This document shows, piece after piece, positions 1 through 6,334 of a DNA stretch of 8,749 nt. A program made the translations under genes and the position numbers. The stretch is from contig CAJXWI010000077.1 in assembly GCA_913062735.1 (NCBI GenBank), forward strand, positions 1-8,749, read 5' to 3'. The number at the start of each line of letters is the position of its first letter. The stretch's first letter is position 1. The notes under the pieces are model-generated. The model was not told where the DNA came from, made no database searches, and worked only from the letters and a program-made list of their open reading frames with translations. The stretch is from an uncultured Arcobacter sp. (GTDB taxonomy: Bacteria; Campylobacterota; Campylobacteria; Campylobacterales; Arcobacteraceae).

Positions 1-49
1 TTTGATAAATAGGCAGTTTCTGTTTATTTATCAATTCTTCATTAATCAC
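1..49 (-). CDS. Possible 5' end of an unrecognised gene running off the left edge
   Basis: Read leftwards, a GTG at 49-47 opens a frame that stays open to the window edge (V-I-N-E-E-L-I-N-K-Q-K-L-P-I-Y-Q). The residue make-up looks like real protein, but 16 codons are too few to name a family. The good Shine-Dalgarno AGGAG (69-65) sits 4 nt before an ATG at 60-58, not at normal distance from the GTG, which is 15 nt away. The ATG frame stops after four codons (M-K-N-M-stop). One extra A in the run at 57-53 would join that ATG to the open frame, giving M-K-K-Y-V-I-N-E-E. The start is therefore either GTG at 49, or ATG at 60 with a frameshift or sequence error. Confidence 0.35.
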   Translation of the reverse strand, partial: MINEELINKQKLPIYQ

Positions 50-60
50 ATATTTTTCAT

Positions 61-410
61 ATTACTCCTATTAGATAGCCTTCTTAGCCTTTATGAACAC
101 TTTATATACTTGATATAGAATTGATGTTTCACGTGAAACAATAAAAGGTCCAAATTATCATATACTCGAATTTGATCTAAATATCCTAATTTTAAAAAAA
201 GAAATGACCTGTAAAAATTGTTCTGCCCAGACAAAATTAGAATACTCAAATAAATTTAGCAAGTGATTTTTTGAATTGATATTGATATATAAAATGAAAG
301 ATCTTCTTACAAAAAAGAGTTTTGAAATTTGTAAAATAATAGCAAATAAAATTGATAAAAATATTATAAATAATGTTAAAATACAAAATATATATAGACA
401 AAGGACAACG
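61..410. other. Gene-poor region between the left-edge gene and rlmN, carrying parS
   Basis: About 350 bases without a convincing gene. The clear element is the parS palindrome at 125-140. The left end provides the Shine-Dalgarno (69-65) of the minus-strand gene. A 50-codon open stretch at 114-266 lacks a usable start and contains parS, so it is not called. Positions 276-410 are an in-frame upstream extension of rlmN, rich in Lys, Ile and Asn and without a ribosome binding site. A weak -10-like TAAAAT at 377-382 could serve rlmN, but this AT content makes such matches common. Confidence 0.6.
125..140. promoter_or_regulatory. parS: parS centromere site (ParB-binding palindrome)
   Basis: The sequence TGTTTCACGTGAAACA is a perfect 16-bp inverted repeat. 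It matches the widely conserved chromosomal parS consensus (TGTTNCACGTGAAACA), which is bound by ParB/Spo0J and used with ParA/Soj for origin segregation and SMC loading. It lies in non-coding DNA 286 bp upstream of the rlmN start. The flanking bases do not extend the palindrome. Chromosomal parS sites cluster near the replication origin in most bacteria, so this window is probably origin-proximal. That is inference, as no dnaA, parA or parB gene is in view. Confidence 0.9.
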
Positions 411-1514
411 TTGAAATCAATTTATGATTACACCTTAGAAGAATTAAAAGAAGAAGTAAAACCTTCATTTAGAGCCAAACAAATTTATGATTGGATCTAT
501 AAAAAATACGTAAATTCTTATGATGAAATGAAGAATATTCCTCAGGATTTAAAAGATAATCTAAGCTCAAATAATTACGATATTTCTATTTTAGAACAAG
601 TACGAAAAGAAGAAAGTACAGACGGAAGTATTAAGTATTTATTTAAATTAAGAGATGGTCATACTATAGAGGCTGTTCTTTTATTGATGAAAAAAAAGAA
701 GATTAACGATGAAGGAATTATAGAGAGAAGTGAAAAATATACTGTTTGTATCTCTTCTCAAGTTGGCTGTAAAATAGGCTGTACTTTTTGCTTAACAGCT
801 AAAGGTGGGTTTGTAAGAAACTTAACAGTAGGAGAGTATATTGCACAAATTGTTCATCTAAAAAGAGACAATAACATTGCTGCTAATAAAGCCGTAAATA
901 TTGTTTATATGGGAATGGGCGAACCGCTTGATAATTACAAGAACTTTGTACAAGCTGTAAAAATATTCTCTGAAGAAGATGGTTTATCAATTGCTAGACG
1001 AAGACAAACAGTTTCTACTTCAGGTATTTCATCTAAGATAATTAAACTTGGTGAGGCAGATTTAGGAATACAATTGGCTATTTCTTTACATGCAGTTGAT
1101 GATAAATTAAGATCAGAACTAATTCCTATGAACAAAGCTTATAATATTCAATCTATTATTGATGCAGTAAAAGCCTTTCCTGTTGATGCTAGAAAAAAAG
1201 TTATGTTTGAGTACTTAGTAATAAAAGATAAGAATGATTCAATTGAAGATGCTGCAAAATTAATCAAATTACTTGATGGTATTAAATCAAAAGTAAATCT
1301 AATTTATTTTAATCCATATCCAGGAACGCCTTATAAAAGACCAAGTGTAGAATCTATGGAAAAATTCAAAAATTACTTGATATCAAAAGGCCAATTAAGT
1401 ACGATTAGAGAGTCAAAAGGTTTAGATATCTCTGCTGCTTGTGGACAGTTAAAAGAAAAGAATGCTACAAACTTTGAAGAAAACAATAAGACTAATAAAA
1501 TTAAGGGAAAATAA
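411..1514 (+). CDS. rlmN: RlmN, dual-specificity 23S rRNA A2503 / tRNA A37 C2-methyltransferase
   Basis: This is a radical SAM enzyme that methylates C2 of A2503 in 23S rRNA and of A37 in some tRNAs, acting in the cytosol. From the TTG at 411 it is 367 aa, the usual family length. The 4Fe-4S motif C-K-I-G-C-T-F-C gives Cys120, Cys124 and Cys127. The conserved catalytic pair is Cys113 (in CISSQVGC) and Cys344 (in SAACGQL), the latter being the methyl-carrying Cys. GMGEPLDN and NPYPGTPY are further family motifs. The N-terminal S-I-Y-D-Y-T-L-E-E-L with F-R-A-K-Q is the usual RlmN beginning. TTG 411 was chosen because AAGGA (401-405) lies 5 nt upstream. The frame is open back to a TTG at 276 and an ATG at 294, but neither has a ribosome binding site and the added residues are not RlmN-like. 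The stop codon directly abuts the gltX ATG, so the two are probably cotranscribed and coupled. Confidence 0.95.
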   Translation: MKSIYDYTLEELKEEVKPSFRAKQIYDWIYKKYVNSYDEMKNIPQDLKDNLSSNNYDISILEQVRKEESTDGSIKYLFKLRDGHTIEAVLLLMKKKKINDEGIIERSEKYTVCISSQVGCKIGCTFCLTAKGGFVRNLTVGEYIAQIVHLKRDNNIAANKAVNIVYMGMGEPLDNYKNFVQAVKIFSEEDGLSIARRRQTVSTSGISSKIIKLGEADLGIQLAISLHAVDDKLRSELIPMNKAYNIQSIIDAVKAFPVDARKKVMFEYLVIKDKNDSIEDAAKLIKLLDGIKSKVNLIYFNPYPGTPYKRPSVESMEKFKNYLISKGQLSTIRESKGLDISAACGQLKEKNATNFEENNKTNKIKGK

Positions 1515-2921
1515 ATGGCAATAACACGATTTGCACCAAGTCCTACAGGATATTTACACATAGGTGGATTAAGAACAGCATTATATGCTTACCTTTGGGC
1601 TAGAAAAACTAAGGGTGAATTTAAATTAAGAATTGAAGATACAGATACAGCAAGAAACAATGAAGAAGCAATGAAAGCAATTATTGAAGCTTTTTCTTGG
1701 GTTGGCTTATCGTACGATGGTGAAGTTGAATATCAATCAAAACGACTTGATATATATAATAAATACATCAAACAACTTCTTGATGAAGGAAAAGCCTACA
1801 AGTGTTATATGAGTAGAGATGAACTTGATGCTTTACGTGAAGAACAAATGGCAAATAAACAAACACCAAGATATGATGGAAAATACAGAGATTTCACAGG
1901 AACTCCACCTTCTGATATTACTCCAGTTATTAGAATTAAAGCTCCATTAGAAGGTGTGATTAATTTTGAAGATGGTGTTAAGTCTTCTATGAGTTTTCAA
2001 GCCTCTGAAGTTGATGATTTTGTAATTGCGCGATCAAATGGAATGCCTACCTATAACTTTGTTGTTGCTATTGATGATGCATTAATGGAAATGACAGATG
2101 TTATTAGAGGGGATGATCATTTAACAAATACACCAAAACAAATCGTAATTTATAATGCTTTGGGTTTTTCTCTTCCTAAGTTTTATCATGTTCCTATGAT
2201 TAATAATCCAGCAGGAAAAAAACTCTCTAAAAGAGATGGTGCAATGGATGTTATGGAATATAAAAGATTGGGATATTTACCAGAAGCATTATTGAACTTT
2301 TTAGTTAGACTTGGATGGTCAAATGGAGATCAAGAAATATTCTCTATGGATGAAATGTTAGAATTATTTGACCCAAATACTATTAATAAATCTGCTTCTG
2401 CTTATAATGAAGAAAAACTTTTATGGTTAAATTCTCATTATATAAAAAATGCAACAAATGAAAGACTTGTTGAAGAGCTTAAATTTTTTGATTGTGATTT
2501 AAGTGCTTATGATAAAAAAGACATGATTTTAGATTTATCAAAAGAGAGAGCAAATACCTTAGTAGAGCTAAAAGCTTCTGTTAATAAAATTTTACTTGTT
2601 CCTTCTTTGTATGAGAAAAAAGGAAGTAAAAAGTTTGTTAAAGAGAATACTTTAGATATCTTAAAATCATATATAAGTTTGTTAGAATCAAAAAAAGATA
2701 CATTATTAGTGGCTAATGATTACGAGTTAATTACAAAACCATTTATTGAAGAAAATGAACTTAAGTTTCCACAAATTTTTCAACCCATTCGAATTGCACT
2801 TACTGGAGTTACACAAGCACCTTCGGTTTATGACATAATGGCGGTTTTAGGATTAGAAGAAACAATTAAAAGATTTTCTACTGCTATTGCTAAAAATTTC
2901 AACAAAGATGTAGAAAACTAA
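1515..2921 (+). CDS. gltX: Glutamyl-tRNA synthetase (class I)
   Basis: It charges tRNA with glutamate using ATP. The 468-aa length is normal for bacterial GluRS. The class I signatures are HIGG at residues 15-18 (after FAPSPTGYL) and the KMSKS-type KLSKR at 236-240. Other family blocks include RIEDTD (39-44), YDGKYRD, MPTYNFVVAIDDALM, and VIRGDDHLTNTPKQ. The C-terminal part is the helical anticodon-binding region. Only one Cys (97) lies where zinc-type GluRS has a Cys cluster, so this is probably a zinc-free version. Campylobacterota usually carry two GluRS paralogues, one of which acts on tRNA-Gln for the amidotransferase route. The HIGGLRTA form resembles the paralogue with ordinary GluRS features, but the sequence alone does not settle specificity. 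Its start follows the rlmN stop with no gap, and its Shine-Dalgarno AAGGGA (1503-1508) lies inside rlmN. Confidence 0.95.
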   Translation: MAITRFAPSPTGYLHIGGLRTALYAYLWARKTKGEFKLRIEDTDTARNNEEAMKAIIEAFSWVGLSYDGEVEYQSKRLDIYNKYIKQLLDEGKAYKCYMSRDELDALREEQMANKQTPRYDGKYRDFTGTPPSDITPVIRIKAPLEGVINFEDGVKSSMSFQASEVDDFVIARSNGMPTYNFVVAIDDALMEMTDVIRGDDHLTNTPKQIVIYNALGFSLPKFYHVPMINNPAGKKLSKRDGAMDVMEYKRLGYLPEALLNFLVRLGWSNGDQEIFSMDEMLELFDPNTINKSASAYNEEKLLWLNSHYIKNATNERLVEELKFFDCDLSAYDKKDMILDLSKERANTLVELKASVNKILLVPSLYEKKGSKKFVKENTLDILKSYISLLESKKDTLLVANDYELITKPFIEENELKFPQIFQPIRIALTGVTQAPSVYDIMAVLGLEETIKRFSTAIAKNFNKDVEN

Positions 2922-2947
2922 TCTATTTGTTATATTTCTTTTGATAA

Positions 2948-2953
2948 TATAAT
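2948..2953 (+). promoter_or_regulatory. Promoter -10 box for the RRM gene
   Basis: A perfect TATAAT lies 27 bp before the RRM start codon, in the 58-bp gap after gltX, preceded by a T-rich stretch. Campylobacterota sigma70 promoters typically show a strong -10 with T-rich upstream DNA and no clear -35, as here. Transcription would start near 2960, giving a leader of about 20 nt that holds the AAGGAA ribosome binding site (2967-2972). Confidence 0.6.
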
Positions 2954-2979
2954 TCTATATACTAAAAAGGAAATATAAC

Positions 2980-3246
2980 ATGAATATTTATGTAGGGAAC
3001 TTGTCGTATAAAATGGACAGTAAAGATTTAGAAGAAGTTTTTGCTAAATTTGGAGCTGTTAAAAATTCTACTATTATTTCAGACAGAGAAACTGGAAGAT
3101 CTAAAGGTTTTGGATTTATTGAAATGGAAACATCTATTGCAGGAAATGAAGCAATTGAAGCCTTAAATGGAAATGAATGTGATGGAAGAACATTAAGAGT
3201 TAATGAAGCAAAACCAAGAGAAGAAAGACCAGGTCAATCTTATTAA
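2980..3246 (+). CDS. Small single-RRM RNA-binding protein
   Basis: The 88-aa protein is almost entirely one RNA recognition motif. RNP-2 is I-Y-V-G-N-L at residues 3-8. RNP-1 is K-G-F-G-F-I-E-M near residues 43-50, and its aromatic positions are intact for RNA stacking. A short tail (K-P-R-E-E-R-P-G-Q-S-Y) replaces the Gly-rich tail seen in some cyanobacterial and plant relatives. Bacterial stand-alone RRM proteins are small cytosolic RNA binders of mostly unknown target, sometimes cold-inducible. The gene has its own promoter (TATAAT at 2948-2953), a Shine-Dalgarno AAGGAA 7 nt before the ATG, and hairpins immediately downstream, so it looks like a highly expressed monocistronic unit. Its position next to rlmN and gltX fits an RNA or translation role, which is inference only. 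Confidence 0.92.
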   Translation: MNIYVGNLSYKMDSKDLEEVFAKFGAVKNSTIISDRETGRSKGFGFIEMETSIAGNEAIEALNGNECDGRTLRVNEAKPREERPGQSY

Positions 3247-3252
3247 TTTATA

Positions 3253-3276
3253 AAGAAAACTATCTTTAGTTTTCTT
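3253..3276. terminator. Hairpin 1 downstream of the RRM gene
   Basis: A perfect 10-bp stem (AAGAAAACTA at 3253-3262 pairing with TAGTTTTCTT at 3267-3276) with a TCTT loop, starting 6 bp after the RRM stop. It is AT-rich and has no long U-run of its own on the plus strand. It may terminate transcription or protect the 3' end of the RRM mRNA, and it may act in both directions between convergent genes. Confidence 0.6.
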
Positions 3277-3311
3277 CTGTGTTAAATAATATTTATAATT
3301 ATTTAACACAG
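3277..3311. terminator. Hairpin 2, tandem with hairpin 1
   Basis: A perfect 14-bp stem (CTGTGTTAAATAAT at 3277-3290 pairing with 3298-3311) with a 7-nt loop. It begins on the base after hairpin 1 and is followed by AAATTTTTA on the plus strand, so it looks like the main intrinsic terminator for the RRM gene. It also lies downstream of the convergent cytochrome gene and could serve both strands. Confidence 0.7.
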
Positions 3312-3436
3312 AAATTTTTACCCTCAATTTACAAAACACTCATAAACGAATTTTAAATACCCTTAAAGCACAAAAACATATATCTTAACGCAAAGTACTC
3401 TTTTTATTATGTAATTAGGGCTTAGTGAAGTGAAAA

Positions 3437-3877
3437 TCATTCTAAAGAAGTATTATTTTTCATATCTTTCCAAATATCATAAACATCATCTTTCCAAAAA
3501 CTTTGAAAATAAGCTATTACATTTTTTATGTCATTTTTGTTTAGTTCATTTTCAAAAGCAGGCATTTGCCCATCATAAGCCTTGCCACCTTTTGAAATTA
3601 TTTCTGCCAAGGTATTATAATCATGATGCCAAGTATGGGCTTCTCCATTTAAAGGAGGAGGGGGATAAAACCCATTTTCATTTAATTTTTTCCATAAACG
3701 TGTACCACTTGCATCATTTTTATGACAGCTGGCACAATTTTGTAAAAAAACTTTTTTCCCATTAGAGACATTTTCTTCATCAAACCAGCGATTGTCATAA
3801 GCAGATACAGCTAAGAATCTATAAGCAAAGAAAAAAAGTAGAAGTAAAAAAACAAGTAATAAAATATTTTTTTTCAT
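3437..3877 (-). CDS. Membrane-anchored or periplasmic monoheme class I cytochrome c
   Basis: The 146-aa protein begins with a hydrophobic signal or anchor segment (about residues 4-25). This is followed by a c-type domain with one heme-binding C-A-S-C-H (Cys48, Cys51, His52). Met105 in G-Q-M-P-A-F is the likely sixth heme ligand. The Y-P-P-P-P-L-N-G stretch (71-78) is typical of small class I cytochromes, and His81, His84 and His85 form a His-rich patch. It should act as an electron carrier on the periplasmic face of the inner membrane. The start codon directly follows the stop of the DUF411 gene, with no gap and only a weak ribosome binding site, so translation is probably coupled. The pairing suggests that the two proteins share a periplasmic redox or metal task, but donor and acceptor are unknown. 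Confidence 0.9.
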   Translation of the reverse strand: MKKNILLLVFLLLLFFFAYRFLAVSAYDNRWFDEENVSNGKKVFLQNCASCHKNDASGTRLWKKLNENGFYPPPPLNGEAHTWHHDYNTLAEIISKGGKAYDGQMPAFENELNKNDIKNVIAYFQSFWKDDVYDIWKDMKNNTSLE

Positions 3878-4333
3878 TTAGTGTTTTTCGTAAATACTAC
3901 TTGTTCCCTTTTTCTTAATTGATAAAATATTATAAGGCTTTTTAATGTCTTTGTACTCCATACCTGGACTTCCAACTACCATTCCAGGAACACTTAATCC
4001 GGCAATATCACTTGGTTTCTCATTTAAGAGTTTTTTGATTGCAGAATAATTTACATGTCCTTCAATATAATACCCATCAATTATAGCAGTGTGACAAGAG
4101 GCATGTTCATTTTTAATACTAAGTTTGGATTTTATTTCATTCATTTCTTCTGTTTTTATAACAGAAATATCAAAACCTTTTTTCTCCATAATCTTAGTCC
4201 ATTGGGTACAGCATTCACAATAAGGAGATTTATAAACAGTCATTTTTTTGCCTTCAATTGCAAATACATTAGTGCTTAAAAGAGTAAGTATTAAGAGTGA
4301 TTTTTTTAATAGATGTAATTTAATTTTTAACAT
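3878..4333 (-). CDS. DUF411 family periplasmic, probably metal-binding protein
   Basis: A 151-aa protein with a signal peptide (about residues 1-25, ending V-F-A). The mature part starts as a thioredoxin-like strand (M-T-V-Y-K-S-P-Y) followed by the DUF411 signature C-E-C-C (Cys39, Cys41, Cys42). Further conserved ligand-type residues follow: Cys80 and His81 in S-C-H-T-A, His93 in E-G-H-V, and Met118 and Met125 in the V-P-G-M and S-P-G-M segments. Family members are described as predicted metal-binding proteins and are often near copper-resistance genes, so copper or other soft-metal handling is the best guess. The catalytic role is unknown. It is the first gene of a two-gene operon with the cytochrome c and is divergent from a two-component system. 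Start support is AAGGA 5 nt before the ATG and a TATAAT in the leader. Confidence 0.88.
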   Translation of the reverse strand: MLKIKLHLLKKSLLILTLLSTNVFAIEGKKMTVYKSPYCECCTQWTKIMEKKGFDISVIKTEEMNEIKSKLSIKNEHASCHTAIIDGYYIEGHVNYSAIKKLLNEKPSDIAGLSVPGMVVGSPGMEYKDIKKPYNILSIKKKGTSSIYEKH

Positions 4334-4439
4334 TTTGGTCCTTTTATCCTTAATTATAGCGATTAATTGTGCAAGATATGTGCAGCTTTAATATATCTTA
4401 CACTAATAAATTTATGATATAATTTTTTAAGGAAAAAGC
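4334..4439. promoter_or_regulatory. Divergent promoter region with inverted repeat
   Basis: This 106-bp gap separates the DUF411 operon (leftward) from the two-component genes (rightward). Leftward: TATAAT on the minus strand at 4358-4353 and Shine-Dalgarno AAGGA before the DUF411 start. Rightward: an extended -10, TG-A-TATAAT (TATAAT at 4418-4423), and Shine-Dalgarno AAGGA (4429-4433), 6 nt before the regulator ATG. Between the -10 boxes lie GTGCAAGATAT (4369-4379) and, inverted, ATATCTTACAC (4393-4403), matching at 10 of 11 positions. Each arm lies roughly where the -35 of its neighbouring promoter would be. This suits a regulator controlling both units, most simply the encoded response regulator. 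Confidence 0.55.
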
Positions 4440-5093
4440 ATGAAAATACTGTTATTAGAAGATGATCCTATGTTAAATGAGATTATTGAAGAGCATTTAT
4501 TAAAAAGTAATTACGAAGTAATAAGTGTATTTAATGGCTTGGATGCTGAGAATCTTTTGTATTCTCAAACCTTTGATTTACTGCTTTTTGATGTAAATGT
4601 ACCTTGTATTAATGGTTTTGCTTTATTAAAAGATTTACGTGAAAAATCCATATTAACACCTGCTATTTTTATTACTTCTTTGGACATGGTAAGTGATGTT
4701 GAAAAAGGCTTTGAATCTGGTTGCGATGATTATATAAAAAAACCCTTTGATTTGAAAGAATTAGACTTACGAATTAACAATCTTATACGACTTTTTAATA
4801 TTAATGACAAAGAGTTGAAAATTACAAAAAATTTATTTTTTGATAAAAAAAGACTGGTAATAAAAAAGGACAATAAAAAAATAAAAATCTCCCAAAAAGA
4901 AGCAGATGTTTTAGACTATTTAATCCGTAATAAAAATAAAATGCTTTCTGTTGAGAATATCTGTTTAAACGTTTGGGCTTATGAAGAAGCTCCACTAGGC
5001 TCAACAATAAGAACCTATATTAAAAATCTAAGAAAAATCCTAGGTGCGGAACATATTGTGAATATACGAGGACTGGGTTATCAATTTAATTAG
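4440..5093 (+). CDS. OmpR/PhoB-family response regulator
   Basis: The 217-aa cytosolic transcription regulator has an N-terminal receiver domain (about 1-118) with acidic residues Asp8 and Asp9, phosphoacceptor Asp51 (in L-L-L-F-D-V-N-V-P), Thr79 and Lys101 (in K-K-P-F-D). The C-terminal winged-helix DNA-binding domain (about 125-217) includes the recognition region S-T-I-R-T-Y-I-K-N-L-R-K and the closing hairpin N-I-R-G-L-G-Y-Q-F. All phosphorylation residues are present. The sensor kinase gene follows directly. Divergent orientation to the DUF411/cytochrome operon, with an inverted repeat between them, suggests control of that operon and possibly of itself. The signal is unknown; envelope metal or redox stress is inferred from context. 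It could not be assigned to a named Campylobacterota regulator. Confidence 0.95.
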   Translation: MKILLLEDDPMLNEIIEEHLLKSNYEVISVFNGLDAENLLYSQTFDLLLFDVNVPCINGFALLKDLREKSILTPAIFITSLDMVSDVEKGFESGCDDYIKKPFDLKELDLRINNLIRLFNINDKELKITKNLFFDKKRLVIKKDNKKIKISQKEADVLDYLIRNKNKMLSVENICLNVWAYEEAPLGSTIRTYIKNLRKILGAEHIVNIRGLGYQFN

Positions 5094-5121
5094 TAGTGAA
5101 AAAAAAGCACTTTTACGCTTT

Positions 5122-6228
5122 TTGGTGTTATATTTAGGCTCTTCTTTTATTTTAATTCTTATTATTGCTTTTTTTTATTACGAAAATGAAAAAAAACTGT
5201 ATCAAGATTTAATTAAATCAAATATGCACTATGAAGTTTCATTGTTGTCTTCAAAAATAATTTATGCCCATATGACAAATAACACCTTTGATCCTTCTTT
5301 TTTATTGAAAAATAAAAAGTACAAAGTAGCTTTATACAATGTACATAAAGAAAAGATTCTTGGAAATCTTGAACATAAAATTGATTTTGACTTAAGTTTC
5401 AGGAAACATGATAATAACTACGTACTTACAGCTGATTCTGCTTTAGGGCATTTAGGTGTGTATTATATTACACTTGAAGAACATTCTTATACTAATAAAG
5501 TAAAACACTTACAAGTGAAAATATTTATCTTTTTTTCAAGTATTTATTTTTTTATTACTCTGCTTTCTTTTTATTTAGCAAAACTTTTTATTAGCCCAAT
5601 AAAAGAGGAGAGAGTAAAACTTAATAATTTTATTAAAGACAGTACTCATGAGTTAAATACTCCTCTTACTGCTATATTAATGTCTACGCAGAATGATAAT
5701 TTAAGTGAAAAACAAATACAAAGAATACGTATTAGTGCGAAAAGAATTTCAGATATCTATAAAGATTTACGCTACTTATTTTTAGAAAACAAGAATGTAA
5801 AAAATGACGTATCAAATTTAGATTTGTCTTTGTTAATTCAAGAACAAGTAGAATCTTTATCTCCCCAAATCAAACAAAAAAAGATAAATATTGTTTTAGA
5901 TTTAGAAGTTATATTCTATAAAATACGAAAAGAAGACTTTGAACGATTGTTCTTAAATTTATTAAATAATGCAATTAAATACAATAAAATAGAAGGAAAA
6001 ATAAATATTACTCTTAAAAATAATAGCTTAAGTATTGAAGATTCAGGTATTGGAATTAATAAAAATAAAATCAAAGATATTTTTAAACGTTACTACAGAG
6101 CTACGAGTGAACAGGGTGGTTTTGGTATTGGCTTAAGTATTGTTGATCATATTTGTCAATCCTATAATATTAATATTAAGGTAAAATCAGAAGAAAAGAT
6201 AGGAACTACCTTCACCTTAAAGTTTTAA
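5122..6228 (+). CDS. Membrane sensor histidine kinase, partner of the preceding regulator
   Basis: An inner-membrane sensor with two membrane spans (about residues 1-20 and 133-158, counted from TTG 5122). They flank a sensory region of about 110 aa with no recognised fold. The kinase core has the H-box D-S-T-H-E-L-N-T-P (phospho-His176), N-box with Asn283 (L-L-N-N-A-I-K-Y), G1 box D-S-G-I-G (307-311), an F-box region (D-I-F-K-R-Y-Y-R) and G2 box G-G-F-G-I-G-L (332-338), so it should be active. The start is uncertain. TTG 5122 is the first conventional start, but it lacks a ribosome binding site and cuts into the first membrane helix. The frame is open from 5062 and encodes a charged leader (S-S-E-K-K-A-L-L-R-F) that belongs before this helix. 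GAGGA (5068-5072) lies 7 nt before an ATC at 5080, a possible rare start overlapping the regulator's 3' end. Confidence 0.92.
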   Translation: MVLYLGSSFILILIIAFFYYENEKKLYQDLIKSNMHYEVSLLSSKIIYAHMTNNTFDPSFLLKNKKYKVALYNVHKEKILGNLEHKIDFDLSFRKHDNNYVLTADSALGHLGVYYITLEEHSYTNKVKHLQVKIFIFFSSIYFFITLLSFYLAKLFISPIKEERVKLNNFIKDSTHELNTPLTAILMSTQNDNLSEKQIQRIRISAKRISDIYKDLRYLFLENKNVKNDVSNLDLSLLIQEQVESLSPQIKQKKINIVLDLEVIFYKIRKEDFERLFLNLLNNAIKYNKIEGKINITLKNNSLSIEDSGIGINKNKIKDIFKRYYRATSEQGGFGIGLSIVDHICQSYNINIKVKSEEKIGTTFTLKF

Positions 6229-6277
6229 AAAAATAACTATTCTACTTATTCCAAATTTCTAAAATAAAAAAATTCTT

Positions 6278-6305
6278 TACACTCTCTACACAAAAAATAT
6301 ATAAA
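6278..6305 (+). promoter_or_regulatory. Candidate promoter of yceI with a TACAC direct repeat
   Basis: A -10-like TATAAA (6300-6305) lies about 30 bp before the YceI start. Just upstream, T-T-T-A-C-A-C (6276-6282) and T-C-T-A-C-A-C (6285-6291) repeat with a 9-bp period where a -35 would be, which is the kind of tandem half-site OmpR-family regulators use. The 106-bp gap after the kinase (6229-6334) has no clear terminator hairpin, so read-through from the kinase gene is also possible. Confidence 0.4.
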
Positions 6306-6334
6306 ATCATTTCATCAAAACCATAGGAGTTAAT

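Noticed and set aside
114..266. 50-codon open stretch ending in a 20-aa frame with a C-x-x-C (ATG at 204)
   Set aside because: No proper start or ribosome binding site, it spans the parS palindrome, and no family is recognisable. It could be a gene remnant but cannot be supported.
1829..1844. parS-like sequence inside gltX
   Set aside because: Only 12 of 16 positions match, and it arises from Leu-Arg-Glu codons (TTA CGT GAA).
3312..3436. Possible small RNA or gene in the 125-bp gap after the hairpins
   Set aside because: No frame with a start and ribosome binding site, no hairpin and no clear promoter were seen.
3430..3765. 111-codon plus-strand frame rich in His, Phe and Leu
   Set aside because: It lies antisense to the cytochrome c gene, whose heme motif and signal segment are clear. 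The His/Phe richness is the expected complement pattern of AT-rich coding DNA.
4631..4646. Second parS-like sequence, inside the response regulator gene
   Set aside because: Only 12 of 16 match, again from Leu-Arg-Glu codons. Not palindromic.
5122..5124. TTG 5122 as the firm start of the histidine kinase
   Set aside because: Kept only as the first conventional start. It lacks a ribosome binding site and removes the charged residues expected before the first membrane helix.
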